The notes beneath the pieces are model-generated. The model was not told the DNA's origin and did not search any database. It worked only from the letters and a program-made list of their open reading frames with translations. The translations under genes and the position numbers were made by a program. From NCBI GenBank assembly GCA_051418055.1, contig JBPRGH010000002.1:61766-125765 (forward strand): a stretch of 64,000 bases of DNA, given 5' to 3'. The DNA is from JBPRGH01 sp051418055. Its GTDB lineage: Bacteria; Bacteroidota; Bacteroidia; Cytophagales; Cyclobacteriaceae. This document shows, in pieces, positions 18,264 through 26,885 of the stretch. Position 1 is the stretch's first letter. Every line of letters begins with the position of its first letter.

Positions 18264-18448
18264 CCACCCCCTTTTATTCCCCCGCCTACGGGGGATATTG
18301 GTGCTGGCGAACAGCAGCGAATCTATAAATAAATAGTAAAAATATTATTATATTAAATTTATAGTGTATACCCTCATTTTTTCAAAGGGATAGGATAATA
18401 AACTCAGCTTAACTTAAGAGCATTGGGCGGGGGAAATAAAGGGGGAGG
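18264..18448. repeat. Long inverted repeat with G-rich arms, copy 2
   Basis: It fills most of the gene-free stretch 18127-18466. The left arm (18264-18286) read in reverse and the right arm (18426-18448) are both of the form GGCGGGGG, a 7-base A/T run, then GGGGG(T or A)GG, and agree at 20 of 23 positions. The interior is AT-rich. Small hairpins CCCCCG-CCTA-CGGGGG and GGGGGGT...ACCCCC occur in and beside the left arm. No open frame of note is present. Confidence 0.8.
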
Positions 18449-18466
18449 AAATATGCCCTGAACTTT

Positions 18467-19159
18467 TCAGGCATATTTCTCCACCAGCTCGTTCATTACT
18501 TTAGGAACACCCACAGTTGCCCGTTCTTCCAGCATTACCAGGTTTTTTCTTGGTCTTACTGAAGGCAACTTTGGATCGATGATATACTTTGGAATATGGT
18601 CATCAACAAAATCCATCAGTGCGGCGGCAGGGTATACAAGAAGGGATGTACCGACTATTAAAAATATTTCCGCCTCAGCGGCTTCTACAATAGCTACTTC
18701 CATCATTGGCACCGGCTCACCAAACCATACTACATTCGGGCGAAGCTGAGAGCCTCTTTCACATTTATCGCCTATTTTTAGCTCCCAGTGATCCATATCG
18801 TATATTAAAGTTTCATCAAGTGAGCTTTTACATTGGAAAAGCTGACCGTGGAGGTGAATTACATTGGTAGAACCAGCTTGTTCATGAAGATTATCTACAT
18901 TTTGTGTTATGATGGTAACATCAAAATATTTTTCCAGCCCCGCCAGTGCATAATGACCGGCATTGGGTTTTACATCTTTAGCCTGTTTTCTGCGCTGATT
19001 ATAGAAATCCAGCACTAACTCCGGATTTCTTCGCCAGCCCTGAGGAGTGGCAACTTTCATTATATCATGCCCTTCCCAAAGACCATCAGCATCACGAAAG
19101 GTATTGATCCCGCTTTCAGCACTAATTCCAGCTCCTGTAAGTACCACAAGTTTTTTCAT
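18467..19159 (-). CDS. cobB: Sirtuin NAD-dependent protein deacylase (CobB/SIRT5-like)
   Basis: The protein has 230 residues. The NAD-binding motif is GAGISAESGINTFRDADGLW (9-28), the TQNVDNLH motif is at about 85-92, and the catalytic histidine is His104 in HLHG. Tyr53 and Arg56 (YNQR) form the YxxR pair that in SIRT5/CobB binds succinyl- or malonyl-lysine, so desuccinylase activity is plausible. The usual four zinc cysteines are reduced to Cys110 and Cys133. It is divergent from a PNPOx-like gene; the 78-base gap must hold both promoters. Confidence 0.92.
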   Translation of the reverse strand: MKKLVVLTGAGISAESGINTFRDADGLWEGHDIMKVATPQGWRRNPELVLDFYNQRRKQAKDVKPNAGHYALAGLEKYFDVTIITQNVDNLHEQAGSTNVIHLHGQLFQCKSSLDETLIYDMDHWELKIGDKCERGSQLRPNVVWFGEPVPMMEVAIVEAAEAEIFLIVGTSLLVYPAAALMDFVDDHIPKYIIDPKLPSVRPRKNLVMLEERATVGVPKVMNELVEKYA

Positions 19160-19237
19160 ATCATAAAGCTAACAATAACAGCCGGAATTTTGATTAGACA
19201 TTTTACTCTGCAGGTTGTTAGAAAAATAAAAAAGTAA

Positions 19238-19741
19238 ATGACTGACATAAAAAATTTAACAGATAAAGAAGCAATTAAAAAAATAAAAGAGATCGTTAAA
19301 GACGTTAAAAGCTGCGTATTTACGACAAATCTTGATTCATTGCCCCTTGAAGCAAGGCCTATGCACACAAAAGATGTAGATGACGAGGGAAACCTCTGGT
19401 TTATGCTGACGAAGGAAGGGGATCATTATACTGCGTTGCAAAAAGATATCAGGGTACAGATCTTCTATAGCAGCCAGAGCAAAACGGAATTCCTATCCTA
19501 TTATGGTAAAGCAGAACTTATCGATGATAAGGAGAAGAAGAATAAATTATGGTCTGCAGTAGATAAAACATATTTTGATGGCCCTGAAGATAAAAACCTT
19601 ATTCTTGCTAAAATAAAACCTTCAGATGTTTATTATTGGGATACAAAGCATGGAAGAATGGTTGCGCTTTTTAAAATGCTTTCTTCAGCAGTAACCGGGA
19701 ATAAAAAAGATATAGGAGTGAAGGGAAACCTGGATGTTTAA
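19238..19741 (+). CDS. Pyridoxamine 5'-phosphate oxidase-like (general stress protein 26 type) protein
   Basis: The protein has 167 residues with a split-barrel flavin-binding fold. Key segments are SCVFTTNLDSLPLEARPMH, LWFMLTKEGDHYTAL, VQIFYSSQSKTEFLSYYGKA, and VYYWDTKHGRMVALFKML. These match the general stress protein 26 (GS26) branch of the PNPOx-like superfamily, thought to bind FMN or FAD. The true substrate is unknown; it is not the vitamin B6 enzyme PdxH. Confidence 0.87.
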   Translation: MTDIKNLTDKEAIKKIKEIVKDVKSCVFTTNLDSLPLEARPMHTKDVDDEGNLWFMLTKEGDHYTALQKDIRVQIFYSSQSKTEFLSYYGKAELIDDKEKKNKLWSAVDKTYFDGPEDKNLILAKIKPSDVYYWDTKHGRMVALFKMLSSAVTGNKKDIGVKGNLDV

Positions 19742-19879
19742 TTGACTTATTAAAGCTTGCTCGTTAAAAGTCTTTCACACTAATTTCTCAAAACAATTTT
19801 TATAAGAAGCAAAAACTAATTATTTATTTTTATATTTACCACCTTAAGTGTAGAAGACCTTTAAACGAGATTTTAGCGA

Positions 19880-21004
19880 ATGAAATTCATTGTTTCTTCT
19901 TCTGCTTTATTAAAGCAGTTATCGGGAATTAACGGGGTGATCACCACTAATCCAGTGGTTCCAATATTAGAAAATTTTCTTTTTGAAATTGAGAACAGTA
20001 AACTTACTGTGACAGCCTCAGATCTACAGACTTCCATGATTACGGAAATTGAAGTAGAATCAAAAGAGAGTGGTAGCATAGCTGTGCCTGCAAAGATTTT
20101 GCTGGAAACTTTGCGTAACCTTCCGGAGCAGCCGGTTAATTTTACTATTGACGAAGAAACTTACAGCATAGAGATCAGCTCCGACAACGGTCGTTATAAA
20201 CTTGCCGGTGAGAATGCCACTGATTTCCCGAAAGTACCGTCTGTTAGCGATGATTTCTCAGTTACATTAAGTACAGAGATATTATCCAGTGCTATTAATA
20301 ACACCATTTTCGCAACAAGCAATGACGAGCTTCGTCCTGCGATGACAGGTGTATATATGAACCTTACGGACACAAACACGACATTTGTAGCCACGGATGG
20401 TCACCGCCTAGTACGCTATAGAAGAGTGGATGTGGCTTCTGATAATGGGAATGCGATTATTATCCCACGTAAAGCTTTAAATCTTTTAAAAGCCACTCTT
20501 CCATCGGATAATACGGATGTGAGTATTGAATTTAATGTAAGTAATGCCTTTTTTAAATTCAATAATATCCGCATGATCTGCCGCTTGATCGACGAGCGTT
20601 TCCCTGATTATGAAAATGTGATCCCTTCGGATAATAATAATATAATGACAATTGACCGTCAGGAATTTTTAAGTTCTCTGAAGCGGATTGCCATTTATGC
20701 CAATAAAACAACTCATCAGGTAAGGCTTAAGCTTACTGGCAGTGAGTTGCAGATCTCTGCAGAGGACCTTGATTTTTCTAATGAGGCAAATGAACGTTTA
20801 TCATGTGAGCATGACGGAGAGGACCTGGAGATAGGATTTAATGCCCGTTTCTTAATAGAGATGCTTAATAATATTGACGGTAAAAAGGTTGAGATGGATT
20901 TCTCAGAGCCTAACCGTGCAGGATTGATCCTTCCGGCCGAAAAAGAAGATAATGAAGATGTGTTGATGTTAGTTATGCCGGTTATGTTAAATAACTACGT
21001 ATAA
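19880..21004 (+). CDS. dnaN: DNA polymerase III beta subunit (sliding clamp)
   Basis: The protein has 374 residues with three repeated clamp domains (about 1-120, 130-245, 247-374). Recognisable segments are TDFPKVPSVSDD, FVATDGHRLVRYR, FPDYENVIPSD, and the C-terminal LVMPVMLNNYV, which forms part of the ligand-binding cleft. As a dimeric ring it holds DNA polymerase III on DNA. It lies 5.9 kb before dnaA, not next to it, as is usual in this phylum, and is followed by a terminator. Confidence 0.97.
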   Translation: MKFIVSSSALLKQLSGINGVITTNPVVPILENFLFEIENSKLTVTASDLQTSMITEIEVESKESGSIAVPAKILLETLRNLPEQPVNFTIDEETYSIEISSDNGRYKLAGENATDFPKVPSVSDDFSVTLSTEILSSAINNTIFATSNDELRPAMTGVYMNLTDTNTTFVATDGHRLVRYRRVDVASDNGNAIIIPRKALNLLKATLPSDNTDVSIEFNVSNAFFKFNNIRMICRLIDERFPDYENVIPSDNNNIMTIDRQEFLSSLKRIAIYANKTTHQVRLKLTGSELQISAEDLDFSNEANERLSCEHDGEDLEIGFNARFLIEMLNNIDGKKVEMDFSEPNRAGLILPAEKEDNEDVLMLVMPVMLNNYV

Positions 21005-21026
21005 TATCTTTCCTTAGCTATAAATG

Positions 21027-21057
21027 AAAAAGCCGGTTTATTGCCAGCTTTTTTTTA
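21027..21057 (+). terminator. Bidirectional terminator between dnaN and the aminotransferase gene
   Basis: AAAAAGCCGG and CCAGCTTTTTTT pair with one mismatch around a TTTATTG loop. There is a T run on both strands, fitting convergent genes. Confidence 0.75.
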
Positions 21058-21073
21058 TTCCTGTTTTTAATTT

Positions 21074-21904
21074 CTAATCTATTCGCTCTTTTTCCAAAGC
21101 ATTAAATTCATCAGCCAATCTTAAAGATATTTCACCAGGAGTTCCGTTTCCGAAAATTTTGTCATCTACCTGTATGATAGGCAATACTTTTTTTGTTGTT
21201 CCTGTTAGGAATACTTCTTTTGCTGCAAAAAGATCATTCATTGTAATTTCTTTTTCTTTTACATCAAGATGCTTTTGTGCCAGTTGAATTACATATTTAC
21301 GCGTGATGCCTTTTAATATTTTACTTGAGGGTGTAAGCAGATCATTATTTTCATCAACAATAAAAATATTACTTCTGGTCAGCTCTCTCACTACTCCATT
21401 GTTATGATACAGCACGTCAAAAGCACCGGTTTTTTCCGCTTCTTGTTGTTTCATTATTCCGGTGAGATAATTTATAGTTTTGACTTCAGGGAACTCTCTT
21501 TGAAAATCGTGTGTGATAATTTTTACACCCTGTCTTCTTACTTTTTCTGAAACTACTGTAGCAGGTTCATTAGTAATAATCAGGTTTGGGTTAGTTGGTT
21601 TATATCCATTTGGGCTATAACCTCCTGTTAATATCATTCTTATGCCACTATCCTGTATTTGATTTTGATTGATAAGCCTGTTACAAATTTCTTTTAGCTC
21701 TTCCCTTGATACAGGTATTTCAAGATTTAATTGTTCTGCAGAGGCAAAAAACCTGTTAATATGATCATTTAAGAAAAGAGGTGTAAACCCAACTGTTCTG
21801 AAAAAATCAAATATTCCAAATCCCCGGCGGATTGAGAGATCTGATATCCCAAGAGAAGCGACATTTTCTGGAAGAAATTGGCCATTTACATATGCTGTAT
21901 TCAT
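21074..21904 (-). CDS. Class IV PLP-dependent aminotransferase (PabC/D-amino-acid aminotransferase fold)
   Basis: The protein has 276 residues from the ATG at 21904 (MNTAYVNGQFLPE); the frame opens 16 codons earlier with a hydrophobic run that is not typical of the family. It shows RRGFGIFDFFRT near the N-terminus, the PLP lysine in VKTINYLTG (Lys142), and NGVVRELTRSNIFIV, all class IV hallmarks. Candidate activities are aminodeoxychorismate lyase, D-alanine or branched-chain aminotransferase; the sequence alone does not separate them. Confidence 0.87.
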   Translation of the reverse strand: MNTAYVNGQFLPENVASLGISDLSIRRGFGIFDFFRTVGFTPLFLNDHINRFFASAEQLNLEIPVSREELKEICNRLINQNQIQDSGIRMILTGGYSPNGYKPTNPNLIITNEPATVVSEKVRRQGVKIITHDFQREFPEVKTINYLTGIMKQQEAEKTGAFDVLYHNNGVVRELTRSNIFIVDENNDLLTPSSKILKGITRKYVIQLAQKHLDVKEKEITMNDLFAAKEVFLTGTTKKVLPIIQVDDKIFGNGTPGEISLRLADEFNALEKERID

Positions 21905-21980
21905 GGATATAAAGATAATATAGATGAAGAAATTTAGAACTAACAGGCTCAAACTTGTTACTTTTTAAATTTATTCTAAC

Positions 21981-22124
21981 ATGAGAGGATGTTTTATCGT
22001 TTTAATAATAGTCCTGATTGTCGGATGGCTATTGGGGTTTTTTGTCTTTGACATAGGAGACCTGATACATATTCTTCTTATTGCCGCCGTAATACTTTTG
22101 TTACTGCGTCTAATCAGAGGCTGA
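21981..22124 (+). CDS. Small two-helix membrane protein (lmo0937/DUF5670-like)
   Basis: A 47-codon frame with two hydrophobic helices joined by FDIGDLIH and a basic RLIRG end. Small proteins of the lmo0937 family have the same shape: helix, G(G)xIH turn, helix. It is oriented the same way as the following hibernation-factor gene, with a gap of 26 bases, so the two may be co-transcribed. Function unknown; homologues are often stress-associated. Confidence 0.65.
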   Translation: MRGCFIVLIIVLIVGWLLGFFVFDIGDLIHILLIAAVILLLLRLIRG

Positions 22125-22150
22125 TTTTTTATAACAATAAATTAAGAAAT

Positions 22151-22456
22151 ATGAGAATTGATATTCAAACTGTAGGATTCGAAGCAGATCAACAATTATT
22201 AGATCATACTGATGAAAAAATAAGTGGACTTACTAAATACTTTGAAAATATAACTGGCATAGATGTTTATCTAAAATCCGTTCAAAATGACCGTGATAAA
22301 ACTAAGATTGCGGAGATAAAAGTTTTTATACCAGGAGAGCCTGTCTATGGAGAAAGCCAGACAGACACTTTCCACGGGGCTTTAGATCAGGCTGTAGAAA
22401 AAGTTAAGAAACAGCTGAAAAAACGCAATCAGCTGGTAAAAGATAAGAGACAGTAG
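22151..22456 (+). CDS. hpf: Ribosome hibernation-promoting factor, short form (HPF/RaiA family)
   Basis: The protein has 101 residues, the short form lacking the C-terminal dimerisation domain. The fold is seen in MRIDIQTVGFEADQQLLDH, LTKYFENITGIDVYL, and the C-terminal basic helix FHGALDQAVEKVKKQLKKRN. These factors bind the 30S decoding region and stabilise inactive ribosomes in stationary phase. It is downstream of a 47-residue membrane protein gene. Confidence 0.92.
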   Translation: MRIDIQTVGFEADQQLLDHTDEKISGLTKYFENITGIDVYLKSVQNDRDKTKIAEIKVFIPGEPVYGESQTDTFHGALDQAVEKVKKQLKKRNQLVKDKRQ

Positions 22457-22512
22457 TCTGAAAATCTGAAATCTGAGAGATGAAATCTGAAAATACCCCA
22501 CTTTCAGATTTC
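22457..22512. repeat. Iterated AATCTGAA words forming a hairpin between convergent genes
   Basis: The word AAATCTGAAATCTGA is iterated with variants. GAAATCTGAAA (22482-22492) pairs perfectly with TTTCAGATTTC (22502-22512) across a 9-base loop, so it may serve as a bidirectional terminator between hpf and the channel gene. A similar word array occurs at 32214. Confidence 0.7.
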
Positions 22513-22527
22513 AGATTTCCTATTGCA

Positions 22528-23358
22528 TTATAAATGGCCGCCGCATTTTTTACAAAATTCGGCATCTATATCATGACCTTCAGCCGAGCAGTGGGGACAT
22601 ACCTGGGTGGATATTTTTGAATGGGGCAGATTTTTCCGGTTTGACATCTCTGCGCTAACAATACCTGTAGGTACTGCAATTATGCCATATCCCATTATCA
22701 TCAGTAATGTTGATAATGCCTGCCCAAGGGGAGTCTGTGGTGTTATATCACCATAGCCAACAGTTGTTAAAGTAACGACTGCCCAATAGACACTTTTCGG
22801 TATACTAGTAAATCCTCTTTCAGGACCCTCCACTATATACATTACTGTGCCCATTATTATTACAAGTGTAAATACAGCAAAAATAAATACCAGGATTTTA
22901 GTGCGACTTGCTTTCAAAGCGTTTGATAAATGCATAGCCTCACCAAGAAATCTTCCAAGTTTCAGAACTCTAAAAACTCTCAATAATCGAATGCTTCTGA
23001 TAACCATCAGGGAATGAGCACCAACAATAAAAAAACTTAAGTATAAGGGAAGGAAAGACAGGAGATCAATTATTCCATAGAAGCTGAAAATGTATTTTGA
23101 TGGTTTGGTAACGGCTATTATTCGTAAGATATATTCTATAGTAAAAAGAATTGTAAAGATCCACTCAAGGATATAAAGCTCATCACCATATTCCGCAAAA
23201 ATCGCAGGAACACTTTCCAGCATAACTGCCAGTATACTGAGCAAAATGGCAATGAGTAAAAGGATATCAAAAAGCTTTCCTTCAAAAGTATCAGCTTCAA
23301 ATATTACTTCATGTAATTTATTTTTCCAGCTGGGCAGACCATTTGTACTCTTTTTCAT
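22528..23358 (-). CDS. Voltage-gated potassium channel (Kv-type) with C-terminal zinc ribbon
   Basis: The protein has 276 residues with six membrane helices. S4 has a regular arginine ladder (Arg121, 124, 127, 130 in IRSIRLLRVFRVL). The pore selectivity filter is TVGYGD (199-204), followed by S6. The C-terminus (254-272) is a CPHC...CKKC zinc ribbon, likely cytoplasmic. It should pass K+ across the inner membrane in response to voltage; the ribbon may be a regulatory or assembly element. The gene stands alone between hpf and mutB. Confidence 0.9.
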   Translation of the reverse strand: MKKSTNGLPSWKNKLHEVIFEADTFEGKLFDILLLIAILLSILAVMLESVPAIFAEYGDELYILEWIFTILFTIEYILRIIAVTKPSKYIFSFYGIIDLLSFLPLYLSFFIVGAHSLMVIRSIRLLRVFRVLKLGRFLGEAMHLSNALKASRTKILVFIFAVFTLVIIMGTVMYIVEGPERGFTSIPKSVYWAVVTLTTVGYGDITPQTPLGQALSTLLMIMGYGIIAVPTGIVSAEMSNRKNLPHSKISTQVCPHCSAEGHDIDAEFCKKCGGHL

Positions 23359-23471
23359 TTTATCTGTAGCACGTTAAGGCTATTCGCCACCAAAAAATGT
23401 CTGCCTCTAATTTACTCATATTTTACTGCCTGTTAATATTAACTTAAATTATTGAAACTGATATTATAAGG

Positions 23472-25589
23472 CTATTCTGTTGCCATTAATTTCTCCAGGA
23501 TCTTGCATGCTGCATCGGCAATGACAGTGCCGGGGCCAAATACTGCTGCAACTCCTGCATCATGAAGATATTGATAATCTTTTGGTGGAATAACACCCCC
23601 TGCAATTACCATTATATCCCCTCGATCATGAGTTTTCAGGGCTTTGATCAATTCAGGTACTAATGTTTTATGCCCTGCCGCAAGGCTTGACGCACCTACA
23701 ATATGTGCATCATTCTCCACGGCCTGTTTGGCAGCTTCTTCCGGAGTCTGAAAAAGAGGTCCGATATCAACGTCAAATCCCAGGTCAGCAAAGCTTGTTG
23801 CTATTACCTTTGCTCCACGATCATGGCCATCCTGGCCCATTTTAGCTATTAAAATCCGGGGCCTTCTTCCTTCGAGTTCTTCAAATTTATTAGAAAGCTC
23901 CCGTGCCCTTGTAAAATTTTTATCGGTCATAGTTTCCTGTGCATAAACACCGCTAACTGATTGAATTTGTGCCTTGTGCCTTCCAAAATGCTTTTCCATG
24001 GCATCAGAGATCTCCCCCAGGGAAGCCCGATGCCTGGCAGCTTCAACAGCAAATTCCAAAAGGTTACCTTCACCTGTTTCTGCACATTTCGTTAAATCGG
24101 CAATCGCTTTTTTTACAGCATCCTGGTCCCTGTTTTCCTTCATCTGATTAAGCCTTTTGATCTGCCCATCTCTCACAGCTGTATTATCTACCTCAAGAAT
24201 TTCGAAATCAGGCTCTTCATCAATTTTAAAGCGGTTGACGCCAATTATAACATCTTTTCCGGAATCAATACGGCCTTGTTTACGTGCTGCAGCTTCTTCT
24301 ATTCGGAGCTTGGGGACACCACTTTCTATGGCTTTTGCCATACCACCTAGATCTTCTACCTCACTAATAAGCTCCCATGCCTTTTTTATCAGCTGGTCCG
24401 TCAGGTGCTCAATATAATAAGACCCACCCCACGGATCAACTATTTGTGTAATGTTGGCAGCATTCTGAAGGTACAGCTGAGTATTTCGTGCTACTCGTGC
24501 TGAAAAATCAGTAGGAAGGGCAATGGCTTCATCAAGTGCATTTGTATGTAATGACTGTGTATGGCCTAATGCCGCTGCCAGGGCTTCTACACATGTGCGG
24601 GTAACATTATTATAAGGATCCTGTTCCGTAAGGCTCCAGCCGGAAGTCTGGCAATGGGTGCGTAGAGCCATTGATTTGGGATTTTTCGGATCAAAGCTTT
24701 TGACAATCTTTGCCCAAAGCACGCGTCCTGCACGCATTTTTGCGATTTCCATAAAATGATTCATTCCCACAGCCCAGAAGAATGAAAGGCGCGGCGCAAA
24801 ATCATCAATATCCAAACCTGCCTTTATACCGGTTCTTAAATATTCAAGGCCATCAGCCAGTGTATAGGCTAACTCTATGTCAGCAGTAGCCCCTGCTTCC
24901 TGCATGTGATATCCGCTTATACTAATAGAATTAAAGCGGGGCATATGCTGGGAAGTATATTTAAAAATATCTGCAATAATGCGCATGGAAGGGGCAGGAG
25001 GATAAATATAGGTATTGCGTACCATAAACTCCTTCAGGATGTCATTTTGTATGGTACCACTAAGCTGCTCTTTTTTCACGCCCTGCTCTTCAGCTGCTAC
25101 AATATAAAAGGCCAGTATAGGTATCACAGCGCCGTTCATTGTCATAGATACAGACATCTTATCCAGAGGGATCTGATCAAACAGCGTCTTCATATCAAGG
25201 ACAGAATCTACGGCCACACCTGCTTTTCCCACATCTCCGGATACTCTTGGGTGGTCTGAATCGTAGCCGCGATGTGTGGCAAGATCAAAGGCTACGGATA
25301 ACCCTTTTTGACCTGCTGCCAGGTTTCTTCTGTAAAAAGCATTGGATTCTGTTGCTGTTGAAAAACCTGCATACTGCCTTACAGTCCAGGGCCTCACTGT
25401 GTACATTGTAGCATAGGGGCCTCTTAAATAAGGAGGAATGCCGGCGGTAAAACCTGCATGTGGCAGATCTTCTTGTTTGTAAACAGGCTGGACAGTAAAC
25501 CCTTCTGGTGCTAGCCATGGCTGGCTGGAAACATCAGCCACTTTCTCAGGGGAATATTTATTGTATTTTATATCTTTAAAATTCGGCAT
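23472..25589 (-). CDS. mutB: Methylmalonyl-CoA mutase large (catalytic) subunit
   Basis: The protein has 705 residues from the ATG at 25589 (MPNFKDIKYN). The frame extends 20 codons upstream but would then overlap the small-subunit gene. The N-terminal TIM barrel contains the GLSVAFDLATHRGYDSDHP region typical of the mutase. The C-terminal B12-binding domain has the DGHDRG motif (the D-x-H-x-x-G cobalt ligand) and GASSLAAGHKTLVPEL. It isomerises methylmalonyl-CoA and succinyl-CoA using adenosylcobalamin. Ten bases separate it from mutA, so it is one operon. Confidence 0.96.
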   Translation of the reverse strand: MPNFKDIKYNKYSPEKVADVSSQPWLAPEGFTVQPVYKQEDLPHAGFTAGIPPYLRGPYATMYTVRPWTVRQYAGFSTATESNAFYRRNLAAGQKGLSVAFDLATHRGYDSDHPRVSGDVGKAGVAVDSVLDMKTLFDQIPLDKMSVSMTMNGAVIPILAFYIVAAEEQGVKKEQLSGTIQNDILKEFMVRNTYIYPPAPSMRIIADIFKYTSQHMPRFNSISISGYHMQEAGATADIELAYTLADGLEYLRTGIKAGLDIDDFAPRLSFFWAVGMNHFMEIAKMRAGRVLWAKIVKSFDPKNPKSMALRTHCQTSGWSLTEQDPYNNVTRTCVEALAAALGHTQSLHTNALDEAIALPTDFSARVARNTQLYLQNAANITQIVDPWGGSYYIEHLTDQLIKKAWELISEVEDLGGMAKAIESGVPKLRIEEAAARKQGRIDSGKDVIIGVNRFKIDEEPDFEILEVDNTAVRDGQIKRLNQMKENRDQDAVKKAIADLTKCAETGEGNLLEFAVEAARHRASLGEISDAMEKHFGRHKAQIQSVSGVYAQETMTDKNFTRARELSNKFEELEGRRPRILIAKMGQDGHDRGAKVIATSFADLGFDVDIGPLFQTPEEAAKQAVENDAHIVGASSLAAGHKTLVPELIKALKTHDRGDIMVIAGGVIPPKDYQYLHDAGVAAVFGPGTVIADAACKILEKLMATE

Positions 25590-25599
25590 GATTTCTTGT

Positions 25600-26691
25600 T
25601 TAAACCCGGTCCTGAAATTTTTGCCAGTCGTGTTTGGACGTCTGGTCAATTAATGATTCAAGAAAATAACTTCCTGCAACAGGATCAAGATTTTTACTTA
25701 AATGTGATTCTTCTTTAAGGATCAATGAAACATTACGCGCCACTCTTCTTTGCATTGGACTTTCAATATTCTCAGGCTGCACATATACTGCATTACACCC
25801 TCCAATTATGGCTGCCATGGCTGCTGTTGTTGACTTCAGCATATTTTCATGGGGCGCAAATTTTTCATTTTTATATACCGGCGAGTAAGCATAAATAAAA
25901 AGGTCCTGAAGGTTTAGCTTAATGCTATAAGCTGAAAATATCTGGAACAGCAGGTTTCGTAAGGATTTTATTTTTGCTATACTTTGGAAATAATCCTCCG
26001 AAACTGCCACTCGCCATGACATTCTGTTGACAATTTCAGAATGCCTGTCGGCAGGTATCTTATCAAGCAACTGCTTGGTCTGTAATAACAGATTTACTAC
26101 CTCATCATCTGTCGAGGCAATAATCCCAAAGCACCTGATTTTTTCCGGAAGCTGGTGCCACTTCTTTTCCTGTACAAAGGCTATGGCATCATTAATATCC
26201 TCCCAATATATTTCGCCATTTATTTTATCAGAAAGGTGTGTTTTGTTAACATAAGAAAAATATGTGGCTGGTTCACCTTTAGTATTAATGTAAGAGATGC
26301 TGCAATATTCCGGTTTTACATCTTTTAGAATTTTTTCAAGGTCCGGCTCTTGATTTTCTGCTTTTAAAACTATGCCATCGGCGCCTCCTTCAAGAGATTC
26401 CAGTATTGATTTATTATAATTTTCAGAATTATTGATTAAAAATTCCTGCCGGTTTTCCCACCAACGTGCATCTACAGCATAATCATTCTCAGGATTAACC
26501 TGGTGATGAAAAGCTTCTCTGACAACAGAATTTTTTGGATCATAATATGGATACAGGAGGATATTATCTTTATTTTTCCATTGTAAAGATTCCAGATTAT
26601 CTTTTTTCAGCTCCTTCAGGGCCTGTTCTTTCCAGGCTTCATAGGTAGCTTTTTTAAATTCATCAAATGTTAAAGGTTCCTTAAAATCCAT
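25600..26691 (-). CDS. mutA: Methylmalonyl-CoA mutase small subunit, short form without B12 domain
   Basis: The protein has 363 residues, much shorter than the roughly 600-residue small subunit of the classical heterodimer. It retains barrel elements such as GGCNAVYVQPEN, RRVARNVSLILKEESHL, and DPVAGSYFLESLID, which align with the large-subunit region NTQLYLQ...DPWGGSYYIE. It has no DxHxxG motif, so it does not bind cobalamin itself; the small subunit is structural in known enzymes. The C-terminal truncation looks clean and leads straight into mutB. Confidence 0.9.
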   Translation of the reverse strand: MDFKEPLTFDEFKKATYEAWKEQALKELKKDNLESLQWKNKDNILLYPYYDPKNSVVREAFHHQVNPENDYAVDARWWENRQEFLINNSENYNKSILESLEGGADGIVLKAENQEPDLEKILKDVKPEYCSISYINTKGEPATYFSYVNKTHLSDKINGEIYWEDINDAIAFVQEKKWHQLPEKIRCFGIIASTDDEVVNLLLQTKQLLDKIPADRHSEIVNRMSWRVAVSEDYFQSIAKIKSLRNLLFQIFSAYSIKLNLQDLFIYAYSPVYKNEKFAPHENMLKSTTAAMAAIIGGCNAVYVQPENIESPMQRRVARNVSLILKEESHLSKNLDPVAGSYFLESLIDQTSKHDWQKFQDRV

Positions 26692-26885
26692 AGGTTGGAA
26701 GATTTTGGGGTAAAGTTAATATATAGAATTGGGATGCGGCAATAAAGGCGCAGAAATGGTCGTCTATATACTACGAAAAAGAAAATTAAAATTCAAGGGG
26801 AATTGTTCTTTCATCTTGTGTTTTTTTTGATCAAATTTGTTTCCCTTTTTCTAGTTAGAGAACCTCAAATATCTAAAAATTGAAC

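Noticed and set aside
26692..26885. Replication origin with DnaA boxes upstream of dnaA
   Set aside because: No TTATCCACA-like boxes or iterated 13-mers were found by reading both strands; the gap is short and holds the mutA and dnaA promoters.
26692..26885. Cobalamin riboswitch upstream of mutA
   Set aside because: The intergenic region is under 200 bases and lacks the conserved B12-box-like sequence and expected stems.
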